A stretch of DNA of 64,000 nt from DASZBX01 sp035943635. Lineage in GTDB: Bacteria > Actinomycetota > Actinomycetes > Streptomycetales > Catenulisporaceae. Location: the NCBI GenBank assembly GCA_035943635.1, contig DASZBX010000017.1, forward strand, positions 1 through 64,000, written 5' to 3'. The first letter of the stretch is position 1; each line of letters begins with the position of its first letter. Below the pieces are notes generated by a model. The model did not search any database. It saw only the letters and a list, made by a program, of their open reading frames with translations, and was not told the DNA's origin. A program made the translations under genes and the position numbers. Shown one piece after another: positions 45,032 to 54,423 of the stretch.

Positions 45032-46921
45032 TCACACCGCCCACTCCTCCTTGGCCGCCTCGTCGAGCGCGCGGTCCAGGGCGGTGGCGGCCATGATCAG
45101 GGCCAGGTGGGTGAACGCCTGGGGGAAGTTGCCCAGCTGCTCGCCGGTCGGGCCGATCTCCTCGGCGAACAGGCCGACGTGGTTGGCGTAGGTGAGCATC
45201 TTCTCGAACGCGTAGCGCGCCTCGCGCAGGCGGCCGGCCTGGGCGAGGGCGTCGACGTAGAGGAAGCTGCACAGGCTGAACGTGCCCTCCGAGCCGCGCA
45301 GGCCGTCGGGGGCGGCGGCCGGGTCGTAGCGGTGCACGAGGCTGTCGGACACCAGGGTGTGGTCCATCGCGTCCAGGGTGGAGAGCCAGGCCGGGTCGCG
45401 CGGGGCGAGCAGGCCCATCCTCGGTGTGAACAGCAGGGAGGCGTCCAGGACGCCGGCTTCGGTCCCTTCGTCGTGGTCGGCGTCGTCGGGGTAGTGCTGG
45501 ACCAGGGCCTGTTGCTTCGCGCTCCAGCCGCGGGTCATGATCTGGTCGAGGATCACGTCGCGTTCGTGGGCCCAGCGCTCCAGGTTGGCCGGGCGGCTGT
45601 AGTCGGTGGCCAGGGTGATCCCGCGGTCGAAGGCGACCCAGGTCATCAGGCGGCTGAAGGTGAAGTCCCGGCGGCCGCCGCGGGTCTCCCAGACGCCTTC
45701 GTCGGGCCGGTTCCAGGAGACGGCGAGCCAGTCCAGGGTGTGGGCGAGCGTCTTCCAGCCGGTGTACCCGGTGCTGCGTTGCAGGTCGCTACCTTCGGAC
45801 AGGGCGTAGAGGGCTTCGCCGTAGATGTCCAGTTGCAGCTGTTCGGCGGCGGCGTTGCCGATCCGGACCGGGGCCGAGCCGCGGTAGCCCTCCAGGTGGT
45901 CGAGGACTTCCTCGGTCAGGGTCGGGTCGCCGTCGACCCGGTACATGGTCTGCAGCGGTTCGCCGTCCTTGCCCTCGCGGTCGTGCAGGCGGTCCACGAG
46001 CCAGTGCACGAACTTGCTTGCCTCGTCGACGAAACCCAGGTCCAGCAAGGCGCGTACCGACAGGGAGCCGTCGCGTACCCAGGTGTAGCGGTAGTCCCAG
46101 TTGCGTTCGCCGCCGATCTGCTCGGGCAGGCCCATGGTGGCCGCGGCGACCGGGGCGCCGGTGGGGTGATACGTCATCAGTTTCAAGGTGATCGCGGAGC
46201 GGTTGACGGTGCTGGGCCAGCGGCCGCGGTAGGTGGAGCTGCGTACCCACTTCTGCCAGAAGTCGATGGTCTGCCACCCGGATTCGGTGATCTCCTCCGC
46301 GGTCGTCGGTGCGGGTGCGGGGCTGCCGGGAGCGGTGACGGTCAGGGCGAACCCGGCCATCTGTCCGGCCTGCAGGGTCGCTTCGCCGCACACGTCCTGG
46401 CCGTCCCGGGTCAGCGGGAAGTTGCGGGCCCGCAGGTACGCGGTGGCGGCCGGGGAGTGGAACGTGGCGTCCTGGCCGTCACCGGCCCCGCTGCCGGACG
46501 CGTCGAACTGGAGGTCGTGGTCGGCGCGGGCGTAGTCGAAGCGCGGGCGGCACTGCATCGTCATGCGGGCACTGCCGCGCACCACCCGGATGCCGCGGTA
46601 GAGGGTGTGCCGGTCGGTGGGGGTCTCGGACGTGATCGGCGTCATCCAGTCGACGACTTCGCAGACCCCTTCGGGTGAGGTGAACCGGGTGATCAGGAAA
46701 CCGGAGTCGGGGTAGTACAGCTGCTTGGACGTGGCCTCGGGATTGGCCGGGGCGAGGGAGAAGTAGCCGCCGCGGTCGTGGTCGAGCAGCGCGGCGAACA
46801 CGCTGGGCGAGTCGAAGCGGGGGGAGACGAACCAGTCCACCACCCCCGCCGAGGACACGAGCGCCGCCGTCTGCAGGTCGCCGACCAGGCCGTGGTCGGC
46901 GATCAGGGGATAGGTGTCCAT
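45032..46921 (-). CDS. GH15 family glucoamylase/trehalase-like enzyme
   Basis: 629 residues. The N-terminal beta-sandwich domain opens with YPLIADHGLVGDLQTAALVS and VDWFVSPRFDSPSVFAALLD; the (alpha/alpha)6 barrel contains GGERNWDYRYTWVRDGSLSV, the substrate-site block of this GH15 subgroup, and late EIGPTGEQLGNFPQAFTHLA with a probable catalytic Glu. The group includes bacterial trehalases and glucan glucohydrolases. There is no signal peptide, so it should be cytosolic, cleaving trehalose or malto-oligosaccharides. It is divergent from the GH15 gene at 47334. Confidence 0.85.
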   Translation of the reverse strand: MDTYPLIADHGLVGDLQTAALVSSAGVVDWFVSPRFDSPSVFAALLDHDRGGYFSLAPANPEATSKQLYYPDSGFLITRFTSPEGVCEVVDWMTPITSETPTDRHTLYRGIRVVRGSARMTMQCRPRFDYARADHDLQFDASGSGAGDGQDATFHSPAATAYLRARNFPLTRDGQDVCGEATLQAGQMAGFALTVTAPGSPAPAPTTAEEITESGWQTIDFWQKWVRSSTYRGRWPSTVNRSAITLKLMTYHPTGAPVAAATMGLPEQIGGERNWDYRYTWVRDGSLSVRALLDLGFVDEASKFVHWLVDRLHDREGKDGEPLQTMYRVDGDPTLTEEVLDHLEGYRGSAPVRIGNAAAEQLQLDIYGEALYALSEGSDLQRSTGYTGWKTLAHTLDWLAVSWNRPDEGVWETRGGRRDFTFSRLMTWVAFDRGITLATDYSRPANLERWAHERDVILDQIMTRGWSAKQQALVQHYPDDADHDEGTEAGVLDASLLFTPRMGLLAPRDPAWLSTLDAMDHTLVSDSLVHRYDPAAAPDGLRGSEGTFSLCSFLYVDALAQAGRLREARYAFEKMLTYANHVGLFAEEIGPTGEQLGNFPQAFTHLALIMAATALDRALDEAAKEEWAV

Positions 46922-47333
46922 GGTTCCTCCTGCTGCTCTCGTCTGGCGATGCCCAGCGGACGCGGTGGATATGCAACCCGCTGCTCGGGGCTAAACCTCA
47001 GTATGAGCAATATTTGCTGTTCTGGGCCGCTTTCACCCGGGTGGCGCACGCCCGGTCCGTCGGCGCCGCACTCCACACCCGTCCGCCCAGTACAGGAACG
47101 TGCGACACCGGCGGCGAATTCTCGGGGAATCGGCTCCCGCGACCCGACCGAAACGCCGCAGAGTAATCGGGCCGTCACCCAAACGGACCCGTTTCTCAGC
47201 GCCGGGCCGCCCGGTGGGGTTAGATCTGAAGAGTTCCGGTACATACCCTCTCCGACCGGGCCCCGCGGAGACCGCGGCGGCGACGCGCCGGCCGGAACCA
47301 TCCCACCCACCCGAAAGATGACGGGGTTCAGCC
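46922..47333. promoter_or_regulatory. Divergent promoter region between the two GH15 genes
   Basis: 412 bp with no gene. A lower-GC patch at 46990-47020 holds the dyad AGCAA-TAT-TTGCT (47006-47018), a plausible operator for a carbohydrate regulator. No regulator gene is adjacent, so the controlling protein must lie elsewhere. Confidence 0.45.
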
Positions 47334-48764
47334 ATGTCCGAGTCCACCACCACGCTCGACGTGCCCGCCCGGACGAACCGGGGCGCCGGCTCGTCCGGGG
47401 CGCGGGCCAGCGTCCGGCGCACCTCGGCGCCGGGGAAGATCGACCTGCCCTCGCTGGTGCCGACCATGTTCACCTACATGGTCCGCAACATCGCCAGTGA
47501 CGGCTTCGTCTTCAACGACCCGCAGGCCCCGGGCGACGTGACCCGGGATTCCAGGCCCGGCTGCGTGATCGCCGCGCCGTCCTACCCGGCCCAGACCCCC
47601 GGCATCGACGAGGACTACGTCTTCAACTGGGTGCGCGACGGGGCGATCACGGCGATGGAGGTGGCCGAGGCGCACCTGCCGACCGGCCCCGGCGGGTCGG
47701 TGCAGACCCTCGACGACTACGTCCGGTTCGCCGACCGCTGCCACTCCAACGCCCAGCCGCCGGTGACCAAGGGCCACGCCTGCTTCGCGATCGACGGCGA
47801 CGTGCGCCCGTGGACCGAGCAGAACGACGGGCCGGCCCTGCAGTCGATCACCATCCTGGCCGCCTACGACCAGCTGGACTCCGAGACCCAGATGTGGGCC
47901 GTGCCCCTGGTGAACGCGAACGTGGCGTTCCTGCTGGGCGTCTACGCGGACCCGACCACGAACCTGTGGGAGGAGCACCAGGGCTACAGCTTCTTCGCCC
48001 GCGCCGCCCAGCTGCGCTGCTTCCAGCAGATCCAGGCCACCACGGTCGCCGGCATCGACAAACCGGCCGGGCTGCAGTCCGCGATCGACTGGCTGGGCGA
48101 GGCCCTGGCCGGGCACTGGGACGGCGGCAAGTACATCAGCATGATGGCCGACCCGGGCAACGGCGCCCCGCCCTCCCCGCAGAACCCGGTGGTCGCCGGC
48201 TACGACCCGAACATCGACATCGTCCAGTCGGCCGTCTACGGCGCCATCCCGGTCACCGACACCAAGCTCCTGGCCACCGCGGCCCAGCTGCGCGCGCAGT
48301 GGGAGGAGGGCGGCGCCGCGTTCTACCCGATCAACAAGGCGGACAAAGAGCAGTTCGGCATCGGACCGCTGTTCGGCCGCTACCCGGGCGACGTGTACGA
48401 CGGGGACGCGGCGTACCCGGTGCTCGGCAGCCACCCGTGGGCCCTGTCCACCTGCAACGTCGCTGAACTGCACTACCGGCTGGCCACGGAGGTCCGCTCC
48501 AGCGGCACCGTGCCGATGGACGAGCTGTCCACGCCGTTCTTCGCCCAGTCCGGGATCGACGCCACCACCGCCCCGGGCCCGGCCGCCGACGCGCTGACCG
48601 CGACCGGCGACGCGATGATCCGGGCCGTGATCTACCACAGCGACAACCTGGAACTGTCCGAGCAGTTCGACGGCACCACCGGCTACGAGCGCAGCGTACA
48701 CAACCTGACCTGGAGCTACGCCGCCTACCTGTCCGCCTTGCGAGCCCGGGCCGAGGCCGTGTGA
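47334..48764 (+). CDS. GH15 glucoamylase-like enzyme
   Basis: 476 residues, the single (alpha/alpha)6 barrel of fungal-type glucoamylases: DGFVFNDPQAPG, GCVIAAPSYPAQTPGIDEDY, VFNWVRDGAITAMEVAEAHL, and near the end GDAAYPVLGSHPWALSTCNV. It lacks a recognisable signal peptide, which is odd for a starch-degrading enzyme and suggests an intracellular glucan, malto-oligosaccharide or glucosylated intermediate as substrate. It is the first gene of a nine-gene co-directional run; the GMC oxidoreductase starts 44 nt after its stop. Confidence 0.83.
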   Translation: MSESTTTLDVPARTNRGAGSSGARASVRRTSAPGKIDLPSLVPTMFTYMVRNIASDGFVFNDPQAPGDVTRDSRPGCVIAAPSYPAQTPGIDEDYVFNWVRDGAITAMEVAEAHLPTGPGGSVQTLDDYVRFADRCHSNAQPPVTKGHACFAIDGDVRPWTEQNDGPALQSITILAAYDQLDSETQMWAVPLVNANVAFLLGVYADPTTNLWEEHQGYSFFARAAQLRCFQQIQATTVAGIDKPAGLQSAIDWLGEALAGHWDGGKYISMMADPGNGAPPSPQNPVVAGYDPNIDIVQSAVYGAIPVTDTKLLATAAQLRAQWEEGGAAFYPINKADKEQFGIGPLFGRYPGDVYDGDAAYPVLGSHPWALSTCNVAELHYRLATEVRSSGTVPMDELSTPFFAQSGIDATTAPGPAADALTATGDAMIRAVIYHSDNLELSEQFDGTTGYERSVHNLTWSYAAYLSALRARAEAV

Positions 48765-48808
48765 GCCGGACCGGCGCACCGACCCGACCCTAAGGAGAAA
48801 GACACCCC

Positions 48809-50728
48809 ATGTACGCGAAATTCCCCCACGGCGCGGCCAACCGCACCGATCCCGCGGTGGCGGCCGACCACGTCTACGACGCCGTCATAGTCGGCGGCGG
48901 AGTGGCCGGCGCCATCATCGCCTCCCGGCTGGCCGAGGCCGGCAAGACCGTCCTGATCCTGGAGGCCGGCCCGGCCGAGGACCTGACCCTGCGCGGCTAC
49001 GAGGCCTACCTCGACCACTTCTACTCCGCGATCAGCAAGGACAACCAGTCCCCGTACCCGGTGATCAAGAACGCGATGATGCCGCGCGGCACCGACGCCA
49101 AACGGATCCCCCCGGGCGCCCCGGACGCCTCCGGCTACATCGTGCAGAGCGGCCCGTTCGCCACCGACACCACCTACACCCGGGTCCTGGGCGGCACCAC
49201 CATGCATTGGGAGGCGAAGATCCTGCGGATGCTGCCGGAGGACTTCCAGACCCGCACCCTCTACGGCGAGGGCAAGGACTGGCCGCTGAGCTACGAGGAC
49301 CTGGCCCCGTTCTACAACGAGGCCGAACGCGAGATGGGCGTGTCCGCGGACGTGGAGGACCAGAAGTACCTCGGGCTGACCTACGACGAGGGCTACGTGT
49401 ACCCGATGAAGGGCCTGCCGCTGTCGTACCTGGACAAGATGGTCGCCAAGGACCTGGACGGGATGGAGGTCGAGCTCGACGGGCAGCAGCACGAACTGCG
49501 CGTGCGCCCGTTCCCGCAGGGGCGCAACGGCATCCCGAACCCGGACTACGACGGCGGGAAGGGCTACGTCCCGGAAGGCGCGGTCAGCTCCTACCAGGTC
49601 GAGGTCGGCGGACGGTGCCAGGGCAACAACGCCTGCGTGCCGATCTGCCCGGTCCAGGCCAAGTACAACGCCGGCAAGACCCTGGCCGCGGCCATGCGCA
49701 CCGGCCGGGTCGACCTGGTCGGCCAGGCCGTGGCGTACAAGGTGCACACCGACGAGCGCACCGGCCGGGTCACCGAGGTCGAGTACCGCCGGTACGACAA
49801 GCCCAACAGCCCGAAGTACACCACCGTCAAGGCGCACGGCCGGATCTTCGTCCTGGCCGCCAACGCGGTGGAGAACCCCCGGCTGATGCTGGCCTCCGGG
49901 CTGCAGAGTTCCAGCGGCCTGATGGGGCGCAACTTCATGGACCACGCCTACCTGCTCGCCTGGGGCCTGATGCCCGAGGTGGCCGGCACCTTCCGGGGCA
50001 CGAACTCCACCGGCGGGATCACCGACCTGCGCGGGGGCAGCTTCCGGCGCAACCAGGCCGCGTTCAGCGTGGACATCCACAACGACGGCTGGGGCTGGGC
50101 CCGCGGCGCGCCCATCAGCGACCTGCTGAACCTGGTCGACAACGGCGGGCGTTACGGCGAGTCCCTGCGCCAGGGCCTGGTCGACCAGGTCTCCCGGCAG
50201 CTGCTGCTGGCGTTCATGGTCGAGGTCCCGGCCAACCCGAGCAACCGGATCACCGTGGACCCGGCGTTCACCGACAACCTCGGGAACATGCGCCCGATCC
50301 TGACCTACGACGTCCCGGACTACACGATGCGCGGCGTGCAGTACGCCCGGCAGCTGTCCAAGCGGATCTTCGCCCGGATCGGCGCGCAGGACCACACCGA
50401 GTACGACCCGAACTTCTGGGGCTACGCCGTCTACGAGGGCGAAGGGTACGAGATCCGCGGCGGCAACCACCTGGCCGGCACCCACATGATGGGCACCGAC
50501 CCGAAGACCTCGGTGGTGAACGTGGACCAGCGTTCCTGGGACCACGAGAACCTCTACCTGGTCGGCGGCGGCAGCATGCCCTCGGTGAGCACGTCGAACG
50601 TGACGCTCACCATCGGCGCCCTGTGCCTGCGCAGCATCCCGGCCATGCTGGCCCAGATCGACTCCGAATCCGCGCCGATCGACATCTCCTCGCTCGGTGC
50701 CGACCATCTGCACGAGGTGAAGCGATGA
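48809..50728 (+). CDS. GMC-family FAD sugar oxidoreductase (pyranose-oxidase / glucoside 3-dehydrogenase-like)
   Basis: 639 residues from ATG 48809 (AAGGAG upstream). The FAD motif VIVGGGVAGAIIASRLAEAG starts near residue 26. The GGTTMHWEA segment puts His133 where pyranose oxidases carry a histidine linked to FAD. GRCQGNNACVPICPVQAKYN is the cysteine block seen in gluconate and glucoside dehydrogenases. His554 (GGNHLAGTHMMG) and Asn597 (SNVTLTIGAL) are the catalytic pair. It should oxidise a sugar hydroxyl at C2 or C3. The small-subunit-like gene two positions downstream favours a dehydrogenase complex over an oxidase. Confidence 0.82.
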   Translation: MYAKFPHGAANRTDPAVAADHVYDAVIVGGGVAGAIIASRLAEAGKTVLILEAGPAEDLTLRGYEAYLDHFYSAISKDNQSPYPVIKNAMMPRGTDAKRIPPGAPDASGYIVQSGPFATDTTYTRVLGGTTMHWEAKILRMLPEDFQTRTLYGEGKDWPLSYEDLAPFYNEAEREMGVSADVEDQKYLGLTYDEGYVYPMKGLPLSYLDKMVAKDLDGMEVELDGQQHELRVRPFPQGRNGIPNPDYDGGKGYVPEGAVSSYQVEVGGRCQGNNACVPICPVQAKYNAGKTLAAAMRTGRVDLVGQAVAYKVHTDERTGRVTEVEYRRYDKPNSPKYTTVKAHGRIFVLAANAVENPRLMLASGLQSSSGLMGRNFMDHAYLLAWGLMPEVAGTFRGTNSTGGITDLRGGSFRRNQAAFSVDIHNDGWGWARGAPISDLLNLVDNGGRYGESLRQGLVDQVSRQLLLAFMVEVPANPSNRITVDPAFTDNLGNMRPILTYDVPDYTMRGVQYARQLSKRIFARIGAQDHTEYDPNFWGYAVYEGEGYEIRGGNHLAGTHMMGTDPKTSVVNVDQRSWDHENLYLVGGGSMPSVSTSNVTLTIGALCLRSIPAMLAQIDSESAPIDISSLGADHLHEVKR

Positions 50729-51846
50729 CCGCGTCGACCATCAACAACCGTCAGGACCTGATCAAGTACCTGGATTCGGCGCTCGTGCTCGAGCACGCGA
50801 CGATCCCGCCGTACCTGACCGCGTACTACTCGATCCACTCCACCACCAACTCCGACGCCGCCCACATCGTCCGGGTGGTAGCGGTCGAGGAGATGCTGCA
50901 CCTGACCCTGGTCGCGAACGTGATGAACGCGATCGGCGGCACCCCCGACCTGACCCGGGCCGGCTTCGTCCCGGACTACCCGACCTACCTGCCCGACGGC
51001 GAGCAGGACTTCACCATCGACCTGCGGCCCTTCACCCAGGAGGCGGTCGAGACGTTCTGCAACATCGAACGGCCCGGGAAGCCGAAGGAGGGCGAGCCGC
51101 GCCTGATGGCGCTGACCGCGACCGCCGCGGACCGGCCGCTGCTGGTGACCAGCCCGACGGAGCCCAGTCTGCGTTTCTACAGCATCGGGGAGTTCTACGA
51201 GGAGATCATCGAAGGCCTGGAGGAGGTCGCGGCCGCGGACCCGGACCTGTTCAACGGGGACCCGGCGTTGCAGGTGGGCCCGGAGTACTTCTACTCCGGC
51301 GGCGGCACGGTGATCCCGGTGACCGACCTGGAGTCGGCCCGCAAGGCGCTGCACCTGATCGCGGCGCAGGGCGAGGGCCTGGATTCGGGCATCTGGGACG
51401 GGGACGGGGAACTGGCGCACTTCTACCGGTTCCGCCAACTCCAGCTCGGCCGCTACTACGAGCTCGGGGACTCCCCCGAGCGGCCGACCGGCACGAGTCT
51501 GAGCGTGGACTGGGACGCGGTGTACAACGTCAAGGTCAGCGCCAAGCTGGCGGACTACGAGGCGGGGTCGGAGCTGGCCGGGGTGGTCCGGGACTTCAAC
51601 ACCGACTACGCGGACTTCCTGGCGCTGCTGACCCAGGCGTTCAACGGCACGCCGAGCCTGCTGGAGGACGCGGTCTGGCACATGTTCCGGATGCGCGACG
51701 CCTTCAACCGGCTGGTGCGCAACCCGCTGCCGGGCAGCGACGGGCTGCACGCCGCGCCCACGTTCGAGATCCCGGCCGGGGCCGACCTGGACGCGGCCCG
51801 GGCCGCGCGCCGTACGAGCATCACCGCCGGGGCGGTGGCCCGATGA
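50725..51846 (+). CDS. Ferritin-like protein of the VioB/RebD C-terminal type
   Basis: 373 residues, start overlapping the GMC stop by 4 nt (ATGA). The N-terminal two-thirds show a di-iron-like four-helix bundle: LVLEHATIPPYLTAYYSI, then VVAVEEMLHLTLVANVMNAI (ExxxxH... and EExxH patterns), and EFYEEIIEGLEEVA further on. This matches the ferritin-like domain of imino-acid dimer synthases (VioB/RebD/StaD families), though many stand-alone members have unknown roles. Its tight coupling to the GMC gene argues for a redox or maturation role on the same substrate. Confidence 0.72.
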   Translation: MTASTINNRQDLIKYLDSALVLEHATIPPYLTAYYSIHSTTNSDAAHIVRVVAVEEMLHLTLVANVMNAIGGTPDLTRAGFVPDYPTYLPDGEQDFTIDLRPFTQEAVETFCNIERPGKPKEGEPRLMALTATAADRPLLVTSPTEPSLRFYSIGEFYEEIIEGLEEVAAADPDLFNGDPALQVGPEYFYSGGGTVIPVTDLESARKALHLIAAQGEGLDSGIWDGDGELAHFYRFRQLQLGRYYELGDSPERPTGTSLSVDWDAVYNVKVSAKLADYEAGSELAGVVRDFNTDYADFLALLTQAFNGTPSLLEDAVWHMFRMRDAFNRLVRNPLPGSDGLHAAPTFEIPAGADLDAARAARRTSITAGAVAR

Positions 51847-52358
51847 ACGCCGCGACCGCCACCGCCACCGCCGCCGAGCTGGACGGGTTCCTGGACCTGT
51901 CCGTGGACCTGACCGCCTTCACCCGGACCGACCTGCTCGGCACGGGCCTGGCCGAGCTGTACCTGGACAAGGTGCGCGACGCCTGCGGCGGGCAGGCGCT
52001 GACCGCCCTGATCGACGCCCACCGGGCGGCCCGCGCCGACGCGCAGGGCGAGGGCGGGAACTTCGACCGGGCCCTGCGGTTCCGGATCTTCAGCGACGAG
52101 CGGCTGGGCCCGGTGGCCCGCAACGTGATCAAGCTGTGGTTCGCCGGGATGTGGTACGGGCTGCCGAAGGAGTGGACCGACCGGTACGGGGCCCGGCCGG
52201 CGGCCGAGACCTCCACTGTCACCGCCGCCTCCTACCAGGAGGGGCTGCTGTGGCGGGCCATCGGGGCCAACCCGCCGGGGGCCAAGGCGCCCGGGTACGG
52301 GTCCTGGGCCCAGCCGCCGCAGATCGACGAACGCTACCTGAAAGGTGCCACGAAATGA
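51843..52358 (+). CDS. Sugar dehydrogenase small-subunit-like protein
   Basis: 171 residues, overlapping the preceding gene by 4 nt. The pattern FLDLSVDLTAFTRTDLLGTG near the start and VIKLWFAGMWYGLPKEW ... SYQEGLLWRAIGANPPGAKA near the end resembles the small subunit (gluconate 2-dehydrogenase subunit 3 or sorbitol/fructose dehydrogenase small subunit) that accompanies GMC dehydrogenases. No Tat or Sec signal is present, unlike exported versions. This suggests a cytosolic complex with the GMC protein. Confidence 0.65.
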   Translation: MNAATATATAAELDGFLDLSVDLTAFTRTDLLGTGLAELYLDKVRDACGGQALTALIDAHRAARADAQGEGGNFDRALRFRIFSDERLGPVARNVIKLWFAGMWYGLPKEWTDRYGARPAAETSTVTAASYQEGLLWRAIGANPPGAKAPGYGSWAQPPQIDERYLKGATK

Positions 52359-53275
52359 CCGCACTGCGTGACCGCCTCGGCCCGGACCGGGTCAAGCTCG
52401 GGGTGTGCTGCACCCTGTGGTGGAACGACGACTTCCCGACCATCGACGCCGGCATCCCGTTCGGGCAGGCGGTGAGCGAGATGGCGCTGGCCGGGTTCCA
52501 GGGGTGCAGCATCGGGCACAAGTACCCGGCCGACGCCAAGGAGCTCAAGGCCGCCCTGGACCTGCGCGGCCTGCAGGTGTCCGAGCCGTGGACCAGCACG
52601 TACTTCACGATCGAGAACATGCGGTACAAGACGATCGCCGCGTTCGAGCAGACCCTGGCGCACATCAAGGCGCTGGGCGGGAACGAGCTGGTGGTGGCCG
52701 AGTTCGGCGCCTCCTCGCACCTGTTGCCGATCGACGTGTTCGCCAACCGGCCGGTGTTCACCGACCACCAGTGGGACCAGCTGACCTCGGGCCTGGAGGA
52801 GCTGGGCAAGATCGCCAACTCGGCCGGGATGAAGCTGAGCTACCACCACCACATGGGCACCGGGGTGATGACCCGCCCGGACATCGACCGGCTGATGGCG
52901 TCGACCGACCCGAACCTGGTGCACCTGCTGCTGGACACCGGGCACGCCGCGTTCGCCGGGGACGACCCGCTGGACCTGGCCCGCACCTACGCGGACCGGA
53001 TCGGGCACGTGCACCTGAAGAACGTGCGCTACGAGTACGTCAGCCAGGTGCGCGAGCTGGGCCTGTCGTTCCAGGAGGGCGTGGAGCTGGGCGTGTTCAC
53101 CGTGCCCGGGGACAGCACCGGCGGGATCGACTTCCGGCCGATCCTGGAGGCCCTGGCCGACGGCGACTACCGCGGCTGGCTGGTCGTGGAGGCCGAGCAG
53201 GATCCGAACAAGGCCAATCCGCTGGAGTACGCCAAGATGGCCCGCGCCTACCTCGCCGACGTCCTGGGCTGGTAG
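52355..53275 (+). CDS. iolE: Myo-inosose-2 dehydratase (IolE) family enzyme
   Basis: 306 residues, start overlapping the previous stop by 4 nt. Family blocks are obvious along the whole length: KLGVCCTLWWNDDFPTIDAG, MALAGFQGCSIGHKYPADAK, SYHHHMGTGVMTRPDIDRLM, LVHLLLDTGHAAFAGDDPLD, HVHLKNVR and WLVVEAEQDPNKANPLEYAK. IolE dehydrates 2-keto-myo-inositol to a cyclic diketone using a metal in a TIM barrel. No other iol gene (iolB, iolC, iolG) is beside it, so here it may act on a keto-sugar or keto-cyclitol made by the GMC enzyme rather than in ordinary inositol catabolism. The family is secure; the exact substrate is not. Confidence 0.83.
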   Translation: MTALRDRLGPDRVKLGVCCTLWWNDDFPTIDAGIPFGQAVSEMALAGFQGCSIGHKYPADAKELKAALDLRGLQVSEPWTSTYFTIENMRYKTIAAFEQTLAHIKALGGNELVVAEFGASSHLLPIDVFANRPVFTDHQWDQLTSGLEELGKIANSAGMKLSYHHHMGTGVMTRPDIDRLMASTDPNLVHLLLDTGHAAFAGDDPLDLARTYADRIGHVHLKNVRYEYVSQVRELGLSFQEGVELGVFTVPGDSTGGIDFRPILEALADGDYRGWLVVEAEQDPNKANPLEYAKMARAYLADVLGW

Positions 53276-53288
53276 CCGGCCGCCGACC

Positions 53289-53312
53289 GCAGCCGCCCGC
53301 CCGGGCGGCTGC
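53289..53312. terminator. GC hairpin inside the operon, possible attenuator
   Basis: Arms GCAGCCGCCCG (53289-53299) and CGGGCGGCTGC (53302-53312) are an exact 11-bp match just after the iolE stop at 53275 and 26 nt before the next ATG at 53338. It may lower expression of the downstream genes or protect the upstream mRNA. Confidence 0.5.
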
Positions 53313-53337
53313 GCCCCACCCGCACCGAGGACCAGGA

Positions 53338-54381
53338 ATGAACGCCACCTCCGAGCACGACATCCTGTTCAGCTTCTTCATGTTCACCACCGACCTGCAG
53401 CCGCAGAACCCGCAGTACACCCAGACCCTGATCAGGCACATGAAGGCCCTGACCGAGATGGGTTACGACGGCTTCGACCTGCACATCGCCAACCGGCCCC
53501 CGAGCGTCGACCACCGGGTCGAAGTCGACGGCTACGTCGAGCTGAAGAAGGCGTTCGACCAGGCCGGCCTGGCCGACGCGAAGTTCAACACCAACGTCGG
53601 GACCACCCGGACCTTCGACCCGACCTCGCCCTACGAGCAGCAGCGCGCGCAGGCGCTGGCGTACCTGAAGTCCCGGGTGGACATCACCCGGGCCCTGGGC
53701 GGGGACTCGATCATGGCCGGGCCGTTCCTCTACCCCTACGGCGTGTTCCCGCTCACCGACGACAACGAGCAGATCTGGAGCGACGCCCTGCACGACTGGA
53801 TGCGGTCGCGCTACCTCGCGGCGCGCCCGGTCTTCGAGGAGCTCTCGCAGTACGCCGACACGAAGGGGGTCAGGCTGGCCCTGGAACCGGTGAAGAACTG
53901 GGAGACGCCCGGGCCGACCATGGTCTCCGAGGCGCTGGACTTCCTCGACACCCTCGACCACGGCAATGCCGGGGTGACGATCGACACCGCGCAGGTGGTG
54001 ATGGAAAGCCAGGGCCCGTCGGTGTTCAAGCGCAACGTCGCCCGCGCCGCGCAGAAGGACCGGCTGCTCTACATCCACATCTCCGCTCCCGACCGGGGCG
54101 CGGTGCACGACAGCTGGATCCCGTGGGACACGCTCCTGAACGAGATCGAGCCGGTGTTCACCGGGCCGTACCTGGTCGAGGTGTTCAACGCGATCCCGCC
54201 GCTGGCGGCCGGCATGCGGATGACCCGCCGGCGTTTCTGGCGGCCCGGCGAGGACGACCCGGTGCCCGGGGTCGACAGCGCCTACGACATCGCCGCGGCC
54301 GCGCTGCAGGCGCTGCGGGAGCAGATCAACCCGTCCACCCGGGTCCGGCGCCTGGCCGCCGCCCACGCCGGGGCGGCCTGA
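53338..54381 (+). CDS. Sugar isomerase/epimerase-like TIM-barrel protein
   Basis: 347 residues from ATG 53338. The N-terminal FSFFMFTTDLQPQNPQ and MGYDGFDLHIANRP, middle YADTKGVRLALEPVKNWETP, NAGVTIDTAQVVMESQG and YIHISAPDRGAVHDSWIPWD give the xylose-isomerase-like AP2 barrel (metal ligands Glu, Asp, His, Glu expected). Relatives act as ketose 3-epimerases, 3-keto-sugar lyases or inosose isomerases. With IolE directly upstream, it probably processes the same keto-sugar/cyclitol. The exact reaction is unknown. Confidence 0.78.
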   Translation: MNATSEHDILFSFFMFTTDLQPQNPQYTQTLIRHMKALTEMGYDGFDLHIANRPPSVDHRVEVDGYVELKKAFDQAGLADAKFNTNVGTTRTFDPTSPYEQQRAQALAYLKSRVDITRALGGDSIMAGPFLYPYGVFPLTDDNEQIWSDALHDWMRSRYLAARPVFEELSQYADTKGVRLALEPVKNWETPGPTMVSEALDFLDTLDHGNAGVTIDTAQVVMESQGPSVFKRNVARAAQKDRLLYIHISAPDRGAVHDSWIPWDTLLNEIEPVFTGPYLVEVFNAIPPLAAGMRMTRRRFWRPGEDDPVPGVDSAYDIAAAALQALREQINPSTRVRRLAAAHAGAA

Positions 54382-54423
54382 CCGGCCGCGCCGGGTCTTT
54401 CCTCACCCCTCACGGAGGTTCGC

